Source of the DNA: Pseudomonadaceae bacterium
Lineage (GTDB): Bacteria; Pseudomonadota; Gammaproteobacteria; Pseudomonadales; Azotimanducaceae
Length of the DNA: 64,000 nucleotides
Direction: 5' to 3'
Assembly: GCA_024743435.1 (NCBI GenBank)
Contig: JANSWO010000002.1
Coordinates: forward strand, 124,001-188,000
In this document: positions 1 to 8,812 of the stretch, piece after piece
How positions within the stretch are numbered: position 1 is the stretch's first letter
Layout: each line of letters opens with the position of its first letter
Notes under the pieces: generated by a model
The model's database searches: none
The model's input: the letters and a program-made list of their open reading frames with translations, nothing else
Told to the model about the DNA's origin: nothing
Program-made: the position numbers and the translations under genes

Positions 1-26
1 AACGTGCCAGCCGAACCCACCAGTCG

Positions 27-788
27 GTGCGCTCTGCATTGATCACTGACCCATGGTTCTACGCGAGCGCCGCATTAGCTGTACTGGTTCTTGGCGTGGC
101 GAAAGGCGGCCTCGGCGGCGGCATCGGCGTTATTGGGGTGCCGCTCATGGCGCTCACCATTGGGCCGATACGCGCAGCGGCAATTCTGCTGCCGTTGTTG
201 ATGGTGATGGATGCGCTGGCGCTACGCCGATACTGGCGCCGCTGGCATAGCAACAGCCTGCGTATGATGCTGCCGGGAGCGCTCGCTGGCACCCTAATCG
301 GGTGGCTCACTTTTGAGCTGTTTTCCGCTGATACGCTACGCGTTCTGATCGGTTCGATCGCGCTGTACTACGCGGGTGGCCACTTCCTGTCACGTGCTGG
401 CAACAAGCCCGCTCGCACGGCTGGTTGGTTCGCCGGAACGGGTTGGGGCGCACTTGCCGGATTCACCAGCTTTGGGATTCATGCAGGCGGACCTCCAGCA
501 TATGCCTTCCTGCTGCCTCAGAAGCTTGATCGCACCACGTTTCAGGCAACCCTCATTGCGTTTTTCTTCCTGGTCAATTGGAGCAAGGTGCTGCCGTATC
601 TGTTGTTGGGACAACTGGATGTCGCCAACCTTGCGACCTCTGCGGTGCTGTTACCGCTGGCACCACTTGGCGTGATGCTTGGTGGCTGGCTGCACACGCG
701 GGTCAATGAGGCGGTGTTCTTTCATGTGGTGTACGCCTCGCTGTTGCTGGTGGGGGGCAAGTTGGTCTGGGATGGCCTGGGCCTCTAA
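27..788 (+). CDS. TauE/SafE family sulfite exporter-like permease
   Basis: Inner-membrane permease of the TauE/SafE (DUF81) family, whose members move sulfite, sulfoacetate or other small organosulfur anions; the substrate here is unknown. The 253 residues are almost wholly hydrophobic, with about seven or eight membrane segments. A glycine-rich first repeat (GVAKGGLGGGIGVIGVPL) and a second half-repeat around GALAGFTSFGIHAGGPPA give the duplicated signature of the family. The GTG start at 27 is only the first start inside the window. The frame is open to the left edge, so the true start may lie outside; the length is near the family's usual 240-260 residues. The next gene starts 210 bases downstream. 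Confidence 0.85.
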   Translation: MRSALITDPWFYASAALAVLVLGVAKGGLGGGIGVIGVPLMALTIGPIRAAAILLPLLMVMDALALRRYWRRWHSNSLRMMLPGALAGTLIGWLTFELFSADTLRVLIGSIALYYAGGHFLSRAGNKPARTAGWFAGTGWGALAGFTSFGIHAGGPPAYAFLLPQKLDRTTFQATLIAFFFLVNWSKVLPYLLLGQLDVANLATSAVLLPLAPLGVMLGGWLHTRVNEAVFFHVVYASLLLVGGKLVWDGLGL

Positions 789-912
789 GCACCGATTTCG
801 AGGCCCGTAAGCGATCATTCACCAAAAAATGGAATTGGTTATAAAAAACCAGAGATAAGCAGCTTATTTGATCTAAATAGTGGCGATTTACCTCGGTTTT
901 ACCGATTCAATT

Positions 913-962
913 GTCACCTTTTGTAACAAAACGTTGACCGGAGCGATTCGGCTGGCACACTT
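913..962 (+). promoter_or_regulatory. Possible promoter with overlapping imperfect palindrome
   Basis: Upstream of the 138-residue membrane protein gene there is a TTGACC -35-like hexamer at 934-939 and a weak -10-like CACACT 16 bases later. Overlapping it is an imperfect inverted repeat, with TTTTGT facing ACAAAA around position 925 and outer half-sites GTCA and TGAC. The arrangement resembles an operator over a -35 box. The -10 match is poor, so this is only a suggestion. Confidence 0.25.
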
Positions 963-998
963 AGACCCTGATCTTTTATTCGGTTCGGCGGCACGAAT

Positions 999-1415
999 AT
1001 GCAGTACCTGCACGGATTTATCGCTTTGGTGTTCCTCGCGTTTGCGGCGGTTCACCTGACGGCGCCTGAACCTGTGTATTGGATATCTGTTTACGTGACC
1101 GGCGCTATTCTGACCGTACTCACCTTGAGCGACCGACTGACGCGATTGAGCGCCCGGGTGCTGGCATTGTTTGCAACCATTGCCATGTTCTTTTACTTCG
1201 CTGGCTTCTTCCGCCTCGCGCCTTATCTGTCCGGCGACTGGTACACCACGTTGCGCGGTCTTGACGCTATCGGCCTGCTGTTCGGTGCCTTTGCGATGAT
1301 TTCGGTGTTGTCAGATTACAGTTGTCGCCTGAAAGCTCGCTGCGACGAAGCCCGTCGCACTCGACGCCGCGCCTTTTTCACGGCGCCTCGGCCGCTCGAA
1401 CGCACCGCAGACTGA
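999..1415 (+). CDS. Small four-helix membrane protein, TMEM220-like
   Basis: A 138-residue protein with four predicted membrane helices (about residues 5-22, 28-45, 53-72 and 85-103) and an Arg-rich cytoplasmic tail. The first loop, HLTAPEPVYWISVY, resembles the DPxPxxW loop of the bacterial TMEM220-type family, whose function is unknown. It begins at ATG 999 with no strong Shine-Dalgarno sequence and stands alone between intergenic regions of about 200 bases on either side. No function can be assigned from neighbours. Confidence 0.6.
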   Translation: MQYLHGFIALVFLAFAAVHLTAPEPVYWISVYVTGAILTVLTLSDRLTRLSARVLALFATIAMFFYFAGFFRLAPYLSGDWYTTLRGLDAIGLLFGAFAMISVLSDYSCRLKARCDEARRTRRRAFFTAPRPLERTAD

Positions 1416-1608
1416 TAGCCCGACGAGCGTCATTACAGAGCTGCTCGCCAGGAGATCCACTCGGTTGATCTCATCAAATCTCTTCTAAAGCTCCCGCGCG
1501 GGACTCGATCCAGCAAGTCTTTTCCAAGTCTTCTTGATGTTCTCCGGCGACGCGAGCCAGCTTTGTGTGCCTTTGTGTGTGCTTGGGGGCTCGTGGTTCT
1601 GAGCCATT

Positions 1609-2562
1609 TCACGCAGCGGAGGCGGCTTTGCGCACCGCCGGCATGACGTCCGTCAGGTAGGCGTCCAGGGCTTTCTCATCCCACGGCGCGCGCAGAGCGA
1701 TGTTGATCTCCTGGGCTCCCGCGTCGATATATTCGCCGATCGTGTCGATAGCCTGCGCAGGCTCACCAATCAGTGCACCACCTGCAATCCTTGGCGCCAT
1801 GTCGCCCCAGTCCCGCTTCAGCAGCGCATCCTGCTCGGAGCGAGCGCCTTTACTTGAGCTCAAGTTGAACAGCAGATTGACGCTGCGGCGGAGGCTCGAA
1901 GGCGCTCGATCAGCCTGCGCGCACCATTCATCCAGAACTCCGTTGAGCCGCTTGTACTCAGAGGGTGGCAGATAGGCTGCGTTCCAGCCGTCGGCGTGGT
2001 CGGCTGCGATCTTGAGAGTGCGCTTTTCGCCAACGCCGCCCACCCATATCGGCAAGCGTTTCTGAACAGGAGCCGGCAGGCATGAAGCATCGTCTACCTG
2101 GAAGTGGTGCCCGGAGAAGGTGGTGCGCTCTTCGGTGAGCATTCGTCGTACCACCGTGATCGCCTCTTCGAGCATGTCGAGACGAGTGCCGATATCGGGG
2201 AACGGATAGCCGTATGCGGTCGCTTCCCACACGTGCCAACCCGCGCCCATTCCCAACTCGAAGCGGCCATCACTGATGTGATCCAGAGTCGTGGCGGCTT
2301 TTGCGAGCATGGCAGGATTGCGATAACCGACGTAGAACACCAGGCAACCGAGGCGCGCATTGCGCGTTTCGGCCGCAAGCGCGCCCAATGTCGCCAGGGC
2401 TTCGAAATGGGGTTCGCTACCGCCTTTAGGGGGCGCCTCGTAGAAATGATCCCACGCCGATATCCAATCAACGCCGGCATCATCCAGTCGCCGCCAGATA
2501 GCGCGGAGGTCAGACATCGGCATGTTCTGTTGACCGACGTGTACTCCCAACGATAAAGCCAT
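1609..2562 (-). CDS. LLM-class (luciferase-like) F420/flavin-dependent oxidoreductase
   Basis: A TIM-barrel flavin or F420-dependent oxidoreductase of the luciferase-like monooxygenase family, 317 residues from the chosen start. Family features seen are an N-terminal strand ending in LGVHVGQQNM, the DWISAWDHFYE segment, RNARLGCLVFYVGYRNPAMLA, and the family's ELGMGAGW motif followed by E-A-x-x-Y-G-x-x-F. The open frame extends 27 codons upstream to 2643, but ATG 2562 is preceded by an AAAAAAGGCGA purine tract and matches the family N-terminus. The substrate is unknown; relatives act on alkanes, sulfonates, mycolate-type or other acyl compounds. It is monocistronic and transcribed leftward. 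Confidence 0.85.
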   Translation of the reverse strand: MALSLGVHVGQQNMPMSDLRAIWRRLDDAGVDWISAWDHFYEAPPKGGSEPHFEALATLGALAAETRNARLGCLVFYVGYRNPAMLAKAATTLDHISDGRFELGMGAGWHVWEATAYGYPFPDIGTRLDMLEEAITVVRRMLTEERTTFSGHHFQVDDASCLPAPVQKRLPIWVGGVGEKRTLKIAADHADGWNAAYLPPSEYKRLNGVLDEWCAQADRAPSSLRRSVNLLFNLSSSKGARSEQDALLKRDWGDMAPRIAGGALIGEPAQAIDTIGEYIDAGAQEINIALRAPWDEKALDAYLTDVMPAVRKAASAA

Positions 2563-2706
2563 TTCTGATTCGCCTTTTTTGTTGTGTGTGCGTGCTCTGA
2601 TTGAGCGTTGCCATAGGGTGCATTGATGCTGGCAAGCAAGCACTTGAGGATACCTCAGCGGCCGTTTAAGAACTCGCCTTGAAGGGCGTGTTATCCGCCC
2701 GGGAAC

Positions 2707-3006
2707 TCAGATCCCGTCTGTGCTGTCCGCTCGGTATCCGAGCTTAAGCAGCGCGCGCAAACCCAGAAAGAATAGAAAACGCAGCCCCAATACCCAGCCG
2801 GCTGCGTACAGCGGCGCTTGGATATCGAAGCGCAGACACACTGCGAGCGCCATAGCCGTCACCATTGCCAGCATCAACAGGCGATTGGCCTCCACCCGTC
2901 GCCGGCTTGGCAGAACCCATGCATCCCAGGTGCGCATGATGCTGGCGAACAGACTGACCCAGAGCACCGTGCTGGCAACGAAGATAAGAGCCGATACGAT
3001 GATCAT
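2707..3006 (-). CDS. Small hypothetical membrane protein overlapping the PEP-utilising enzyme
   Basis: A 99-residue protein with three likely membrane segments: residues 2-24 (VSALIFVASTVLWVSLFASI), about 43-60 and about 66-86. It overlaps the end of the upstream phosphotransferase-like gene by four bases (ATGA, 3003-3006), which suggests translational coupling and joint function. No family recognised. Because the partner enzyme also carries a hydrophobic segment near residue 390, the pair may work at the membrane; that is inference. Confidence 0.6.
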   Translation of the reverse strand: MIIVSALIFVASTVLWVSLFASIMRTWDAWVLPSRRRVEANRLLMLAMVTAMALAVCLRFDIQAPLYAAGWVLGLRFLFFLGLRALLKLGYRADSTDGI

Positions 3007-5582
3007 GGCGACTCGCTCCGTTGGTCTTCTTCATCAGCTGCAGGCGCAGTGGTGCTGAGTGCTGTGCTGTCAGCGGTCCCCTGTTTGCGGTGAATGATCG
3101 AACCGGCGGCGGCATCGATACGCAGCATGTCGCCATTGGCAATGGCGCTCGTCGCCCCGGCAACATCGACGATACATGGCACGCCGTATTCGCGCGCGAC
3201 AGTACCGGCATGGGACAGATAACTACCCACCTCAACGACAACAGCTGCTGCTGCCGGAAACAGCGGGGTCCACATCGGGTCCGTGTAAGGCGCTACCAGT
3301 ATCTCACCAGGCTCGAGCCGCGTATCGGCACCGATCTGTCGAATCACTCGGGCCGGGCCTTCGGCAATGCCTGGGGATGCGCATAGTCCGGAAAGCGTTT
3401 CGCTGGCACCGTCGTTTTCCGCCAGCATGTTGATGGTCATGAGCGGTGGCCGACGGCTGCGCGCGAGGTGCTCGGCGCGTCGGCTTCGAATGATCGGTTC
3501 AACGTTTTCCCAGCGCCAGCTCGTATTCAGTAACTTCTCGATTTCGTGCCACTGCAGGAAAAATATGTCGTCGGGACACTTCAGCGCCCCGGACGCCAGC
3601 AGTTGTTGTTCGCGTTGCAGGATCTTGCTGCGCAGGGTGTCAAACAGAAGGATGTGATAGTGGCGGGTGTTTTCCCGTAGAGCGCTGAGGTCTCGGACTT
3701 CTTCGATCAGTGTATCAATCAGCCAGCGTTGCCAGCGGCGGTCCAGTTGCTGATGAAGTCGATCCATTGCCGCCAGCTGCTCTCCATGCAGCTCGCGCAC
3801 CTCGCCACGATTCGCCATGAAGGTTCGCACCATCGCCAGCACGGGCGCTGGATCTTCCCGCCAGCGAGGTGACATGAGCTCAACTTCACCGGTGCAGCGA
3901 TGACCGAAGCGGGCGATAAACACATCGAGTGCCTCCTCGAACGCGGTGCCGTGCAAGGCTCGGGCAAGCTGAGCATGCTCCGAGCTTTGCGGTGCTGCAG
4001 AAAGGGCAGCGCTGACCTCGACTGATGCGCTCGCGACGTTGGCCAGGTGGCGGATGCCATCGACCAGTTCGCGCGATATGAGGTCTTCACCGGCCTGTGT
4101 GAGGAGGGCGAGATCTTTGTCTGCATCAACAAGCCCGGGCGCAAAGCGCTGGAGCAGTGATTTCAGCCAGGCGGTGTAGAGGAAGTAGCGGCCCGCTGCC
4201 ACGTTGGCCTGGAGCACGCGTAGCCCGATGCGTCGGAACGGCGAGCCGCCAAGGAAGAGTTTTCGCAACACCATAGGAGCATTGTTTCGCCCCGACAGAC
4301 GCAAGCGCTCCGCGAGCTGGGCGAATGCTTCGAACTGAATGCTGGCGATACGGCGTGCGCGCTGAGCAAAGATGCCCCAGACGGGATAACTAACGAGGGC
4401 GACCAACGCGAGAAGAATGGCCTTAGGCCAGTGAATTGTGGGTGGTGATGGCCGTCGCAGGAGTAGCACATCGGTCCATTCATCTTTGCTCAACCGGAAC
4501 GGCAATAGGGTTCTGGCAAGCTTGCCGTTCAGATAGAGACGGCCATCGATGAAGCGAGCAAAGCCGGGAATTACCTGGCGAAACAAGTCTACGGAGAGCG
4601 GTGACATCGGCTGGGTAAAGTTCTCGACGATGGGTTTGAAGATCACCCATTCGCCATCGATTGGCTCTTTTGCCGAATCAACGATAGTGAACGGTCTGCT
4701 TTGTAGCGCATGCAACGCGCCGTCTGCGTCGATCGCCCATTCGACATCCTGGGGAGAGCCGAACAGCTCGCCACAGCGTTGGGTCAGCGCCCAGACCGAC
4801 TCCGCCTGGGCATCATCCAGGCTTCTAGCGCTCTTGCGACTGGTCGGTACTGATTGCAGGCGCGTACCCGCAAAACCGTCACTGCTGATTTGCCAGTCTT
4901 TGCGTGCGGTATGGCAGGCGACCAGCTTGCCGGATGGATTCACCTCGAAACGATCGGGTGTCACTCGGCCGTCGACCACCGCGGCGCCGAGCCCCCAGCT
5001 GCTCTCGATAATGGCGTTGCTGGTGACGCCCGTTGGATCCCGACCAAAGCATAGGCCGCTAACAACTGGCTCGATGAGGGTCTGCACGATGACCGCCATG
5101 TCTGGGCTCTCAGTCAGTCCCATGCGCGCGCGATAGTCCGCCGACTTATCGATGGACTGCCAGACCTTGAGTACGGACTGGCAGAGCGTATCTCTGGTGA
5201 CGAAATACAACGTATCGTGTTGGCCGGCGTAACTTGTTGTTGCGTGATTCGCAGCGCCGCGCTCTCCATCCTCGCCGCGCTCTCCATCTTCGCCGCAGGC
5301 GCTACTCCGAACGGCGACCTGGGCGTTGCTCGGGAAGTGATCATCGAAAGCGAGTAGGAGGTGGCGCTCGAGCTCCTTGGAATCTGACCCGCGGAAGTGT
5401 CGATATGCGCTGCAGGTGAGTACAAAGCCGTCGGGAACGGGCAAGTCATTGGCTGTCAGAACGGCAAGTCGCCAGGCCTTCTCACCGTATTCAGACCTGG
5501 CCCATTGGTCAGCGCCAACGTTGTCAGGCGCAGATTTGCTGCCAGTCGCGCAGTCGCTCAGATTGACGATGAAGGGGTTCAC
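3003..5582 (-). CDS. PEP/pyruvate-binding phosphotransferase, rifampin-phosphotransferase-like
   Basis: An 859-residue enzyme with the layout of rifampin phosphotransferase and PEP synthase relatives: an N-terminal PPDK-type ATP-grasp domain (NDLPVPDGFVLTCSAY near 46, VAVRSSA near 92, DVEWAIDADG near 280), a variable middle domain, and a C-terminal swivelling domain with the phosphohistidine motif YLSHAGTVAREYGVP, His about 791. Such enzymes use ATP, releasing AMP and phosphate, to phosphorylate a small substrate, which is unknown here. Two oddities: an 18-base tandem duplication lengthens the loop between RSSACGED and SYAGQ, and a hydrophobic stretch (AILLALVALVSYPVWGIF, about 387-404) lies in the middle domain. 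It starts at GTG 5582 and overlaps the next gene by ATGA. It lies 50 bases after the RND permease. Confidence 0.8.
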   Translation of the reverse strand: MNPFIVNLSDCATGSKSAPDNVGADQWARSEYGEKAWRLAVLTANDLPVPDGFVLTCSAYRHFRGSDSKELERHLLLAFDDHFPSNAQVAVRSSACGEDGERGEDGERGAANHATTSYAGQHDTLYFVTRDTLCQSVLKVWQSIDKSADYRARMGLTESPDMAVIVQTLIEPVVSGLCFGRDPTGVTSNAIIESSWGLGAAVVDGRVTPDRFEVNPSGKLVACHTARKDWQISSDGFAGTRLQSVPTSRKSARSLDDAQAESVWALTQRCGELFGSPQDVEWAIDADGALHALQSRPFTIVDSAKEPIDGEWVIFKPIVENFTQPMSPLSVDLFRQVIPGFARFIDGRLYLNGKLARTLLPFRLSKDEWTDVLLLRRPSPPTIHWPKAILLALVALVSYPVWGIFAQRARRIASIQFEAFAQLAERLRLSGRNNAPMVLRKLFLGGSPFRRIGLRVLQANVAAGRYFLYTAWLKSLLQRFAPGLVDADKDLALLTQAGEDLISRELVDGIRHLANVASASVEVSAALSAAPQSSEHAQLARALHGTAFEEALDVFIARFGHRCTGEVELMSPRWREDPAPVLAMVRTFMANRGEVRELHGEQLAAMDRLHQQLDRRWQRWLIDTLIEEVRDLSALRENTRHYHILLFDTLRSKILQREQQLLASGALKCPDDIFFLQWHEIEKLLNTSWRWENVEPIIRSRRAEHLARSRRPPLMTINMLAENDGASETLSGLCASPGIAEGPARVIRQIGADTRLEPGEILVAPYTDPMWTPLFPAAAAVVVEVGSYLSHAGTVAREYGVPCIVDVAGATSAIANGDMLRIDAAAGSIIHRKQGTADSTALSTTAPAADEEDQRSESP
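5259..5294 (-). repeat. 18-bp tandem duplication inside the phosphotransferase gene
   Basis: Two adjacent 18-base units (5259-5276 and 5277-5294) differ at one base. In the coding frame each gives the hexapeptide GEDGER. The duplication keeps the frame and lengthens the loop that follows the ATP-binding RSSA motif, where relatives usually have a short ED-x-x-x-ASxAGQ linker. Confidence 0.9.
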
Positions 5583-5632
5583 AAGCGCAGTGTAGACGCG
5601 CGCTGTGGTGGGCGCACGCCGTCACTGCGTTA

Positions 5633-8600
5633 TCAGGTCTGCTCTGCCAGGCCGGTGCTTGCCTTGTCGTTGCGCACACGTTTCTTCAGTTTGCCCCACA
5701 GGTTCTTCGCCTGATGGGGCAGAGCGAGCATCGCGGGAGTGGCAACCAGCGTCAGCAGGGTCGCAAACGACAGACCAGAGACGATTGCCTGAGATAGTGG
5801 CTCCCAGAACATCGACATCGAACTCGCAAAGGTCACCTTGCGAGCAACAAGATCGATACTGATGTTGCTGGCTAGCGGCAACAACCCAAGCACGGTAGTA
5901 GCGGTTGTCAGCATCACCGGCCGCAGGCGCTGAGCACCAGTGCGTACGATGAGGTTGATGTAATCCAGCTCCGGGTGCTCCCGACGCAAGTGGTTATACG
6001 TGTCGATCAGAACAATGTTGTTGTTCACCACGATGCCAGCTAGCGCCACGATGCCGACACCGGTCAGCACCGAGCTGAAGGGGTTGCCGGTTATGAGCAA
6101 GCCAATGAGAACGCCCGCGGTGGATAGAACGACAGCAAACAGGATCAAAGCGGCTTGATAGAAGCTGTTGAACTGCGTAACCAGCAGTACAAACATGAGT
6201 AGCAACGAGAACATGAACGCGTTCGCGACGAAGGCGGCTGACTCCTCCTGTTCTTCATTGGCGCCGCGGAATTTCACTTCGATCCGAGGATCGAATTCCT
6301 GGGTGTCCAGCCAGGCCTGAATCTCTTTGACCTTGGTATCCGCGAGTACATCCGGCGCCACGGCTGCGCGCAGCCGCTTGACTGGCGTGCCGTCCACTCG
6401 CTGAATGGTGTCCACTCGCTGCACGGCTTTGCGCGTGACGAAATTGCTAATCGGCACGAAGCCCTGGCGTGTGCCAATGCGCAGATCGGCGAGGGCCTCT
6501 ATGCCTCGGTAGTCTTCGGGATAGCGAACGCGAATATCGACCGCATCGTCCGCATCGTCGGGGCGGTACTCGCCCACCTTCGCACCATTCGTGACCAGCT
6601 GGACCGCAACACCAACCTGGGTGACGTCTGCGCCGAACAGGGCCGCCTGAGCCCGATCCACCACCAGTTCCCACTCGACGCCCGGCGCACTGAGCGTATC
6701 GTCTATGTCCCGAAGCCCCTCGACCTCATTCTCCATGAAGTCACGGACCCGACGCATGGCGGGCTCGAGCAATTCCTTGTGCACGGAGGAGAACTCGATC
6801 TGGATCGGCTTGCCGACTGGTGGCCCCATTTCCATTTCCTGGACGTCCACTTCGATGCCGGGGATCTTGGTCACCCGGTTACGAAACTCCTCCAGAATCT
6901 CGTAGCCCGTCAGCTCCCTCGCGCTTTGCTCGGTCATCTCGAAGAAGACCTGGCCAACCTCATCGGTTGCGCCGCGCAGGTTGCGTCCTGACAGAAACGA
7001 GTACGCGTTGATGCCAAGGATGCCGGGGATGTCGATGGCCTGCTGCTCAACCTGGAGCACGAGATCGCGCGTTTCATCAGGCGAAAGATTGCCGCGGGCT
7101 CGAACGGTGGCGATGGCGAACTGCGGGTCGGAGTCTGAGAAGAACACCTGGCCTTTGCCGAATTCGCCGTAAGCCCAGAACGAGGTGAATAGCGCGGCAA
7201 CCGTAATGGCCATCGTCACGAGAGCGTAGCGCGCGGCAATCGACAGAACCTTCGCGTACACACCGGTCAGGCTATTGAGTTTGGTCGGATCGCCGTTCTC
7301 GAGCTGTTCGAGTGTGCGTTGGGATTTGGCATCCCGGGTGCCGGCCTTGCCGAACAGCGCGCCCAGTGCAGGGCCGAAAACGAGGGCATAGAGAAGCGAT
7401 CCGGCCAATACCGTGAACACGGTGATCGGTAGAAAGCTCATGAATTTGCCCGGCACGCCCGGCCAGAACATCAGCGGCAGGAATGCCGCGAGCGTGGTGG
7501 CAATGGATGCGGTGACAGGCCAGAACATGCGCTTCGCGGCCATGGCATAGGCGGCGCGCTTGTCGAAGCCCTCCATCATCTTTCGATCGGCGTACTCGGT
7601 TACCACAATCGCGCCGTCGATTAGCATGCCCAGCCCCAGCAACATGCCGAACATCACCATGAAGTTGAACGTGAAGTCGAGCCAGGCAATGAAGATCAGT
7701 GCGAACAGGAATGACACTGGAATGCCCAGACCAACAATGATCCCGCTGCGCAGCCCCATGGCGGCAACCACAACGACCATCACCAACGCGAGCGCGGTGA
7801 GAATATTGCCTTCGAGCTCATGCACCTGGGATTGTGCGAAAGGCGCCTGATCCTGAGAAAAGAAGATGCTGACTTTGTTGGGCAGCGTCTCTTCGAAGCG
7901 GGCAACGAGGGCACGGATGGCGTCGTTGTTGTCGATGAGGTTGGCGTTGGTGCGCTTCTTGATGTCGATTGTGATGGTGTCATTGCCATTCACCCGTGCG
8001 TAGCCCGAGCGGTCTTTAAACGTGCGCCGGACACTGGCCAGATCACCTAACGTCACGACGGCATCCGCGCTCGCTCGAATGGGCAGATCGAACAGATCGC
8101 TTGGCGTTTCGATGACGGAAGGCACTTTGACTGAGAAGCGTCCCTCGCTGCCTTGCACGGCGCCGGCCGCGATGAGCCGGTTGTTGCGTAGAACCGTGTT
8201 GATCAGCTCTTCTGTTGAGACCGCATAGGACTCCAGAGCGGACGGATCGATAATCGCCTCGAGGAGGTCTTCCCGAGCGCCTTCGAGATCAGCGCTCAAT
8301 ACAGACGGAATAGTTTCGATCTGATCGCGCAGATCGATGGCAATGTTGTACAGCATGCGCTCGGGCACGCCTTCGCCCACCAGATTCACCTGAATGGATG
8401 GAAAGTCGTCCGTCGACAGTTCACGCACAATCGGCTCTTCCGCGGTGCTCGGGAGCTCCGATTTCGCTCGATCCACCACTTCGCGAAGGTCAATCCCGGC
8501 CTGATCCACGGATTGCTCGACGTCCATCTCAATGAACAGGTTAGCGTAGCCTTGAGAGGCGTAAGAGGTGACTTCGTCAACGCCCTCAAGGCCCCGGATC

Positions 8601-8812
8601 TCAAGCTCCATCGGCATGACGAGAAGGCGTTCGGCGTCTTCTGGTGAGATTCCTTCGTGGTACAGGCTCACCATGAAGAAGGGCACTTCGATGTTGGGTT
8701 CGTTCTCAATAGGGATCGAGCAACGGGCCGTGAGGCCGGCAAGGATGACCATCACCATAATCAGCATGGTGGTACGTAGACGATTGGTTGCCGCGTCGAT
8801 CAGGGCGTTCAT
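5633..8812 (-). CDS. RND efflux transporter permease (AcrB/HAE-type)
   Basis: Inner-membrane proton-driven exporter of 1059 residues, the usual RND length (about 1030-1060). TM1 is followed by a periplasmic porter domain. Then come the TM2-7 block with the proton-relay motif GLGMLIDGAIVVTEYAD, where Asp corresponds to the AcrB TM4 relay, a second porter domain, and TM8-12 with GIVALAGIVVNNNIVLIDTY. It overlaps its adaptor gene by four bases (ATGA 8809-8812), so the two form an operon. No TolC-like outer-membrane gene is present, so the pump presumably borrows one encoded elsewhere. Substrate unknown. Confidence 0.95.
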   Translation of the reverse strand: MNALIDAATNRLRTTMLIMVMVILAGLTARCSIPIENEPNIEVPFFMVSLYHEGISPEDAERLLVMPMELEIRGLEGVDEVTSYASQGYANLFIEMDVEQSVDQAGIDLREVVDRAKSELPSTAEEPIVRELSTDDFPSIQVNLVGEGVPERMLYNIAIDLRDQIETIPSVLSADLEGAREDLLEAIIDPSALESYAVSTEELINTVLRNNRLIAAGAVQGSEGRFSVKVPSVIETPSDLFDLPIRASADAVVTLGDLASVRRTFKDRSGYARVNGNDTITIDIKKRTNANLIDNNDAIRALVARFEETLPNKVSIFFSQDQAPFAQSQVHELEGNILTALALVMVVVVAAMGLRSGIIVGLGIPVSFLFALIFIAWLDFTFNFMVMFGMLLGLGMLIDGAIVVTEYADRKMMEGFDKRAAYAMAAKRMFWPVTASIATTLAAFLPLMFWPGVPGKFMSFLPITVFTVLAGSLLYALVFGPALGALFGKAGTRDAKSQRTLEQLENGDPTKLNSLTGVYAKVLSIAARYALVTMAITVAALFTSFWAYGEFGKGQVFFSDSDPQFAIATVRARGNLSPDETRDLVLQVEQQAIDIPGILGINAYSFLSGRNLRGATDEVGQVFFEMTEQSARELTGYEILEEFRNRVTKIPGIEVDVQEMEMGPPVGKPIQIEFSSVHKELLEPAMRRVRDFMENEVEGLRDIDDTLSAPGVEWELVVDRAQAALFGADVTQVGVAVQLVTNGAKVGEYRPDDADDAVDIRVRYPEDYRGIEALADLRIGTRQGFVPISNFVTRKAVQRVDTIQRVDGTPVKRLRAAVAPDVLADTKVKEIQAWLDTQEFDPRIEVKFRGANEEQEESAAFVANAFMFSLLLMFVLLVTQFNSFYQAALILFAVVLSTAGVLIGLLITGNPFSSVLTGVGIVALAGIVVNNNIVLIDTYNHLRREHPELDYINLIVRTGAQRLRPVMLTTATTVLGLLPLASNISIDLVARKVTFASSMSMFWEPLSQAIVSGLSFATLLTLVATPAMLALPHQAKNLWGKLKKRVRNDKASTGLAEQT

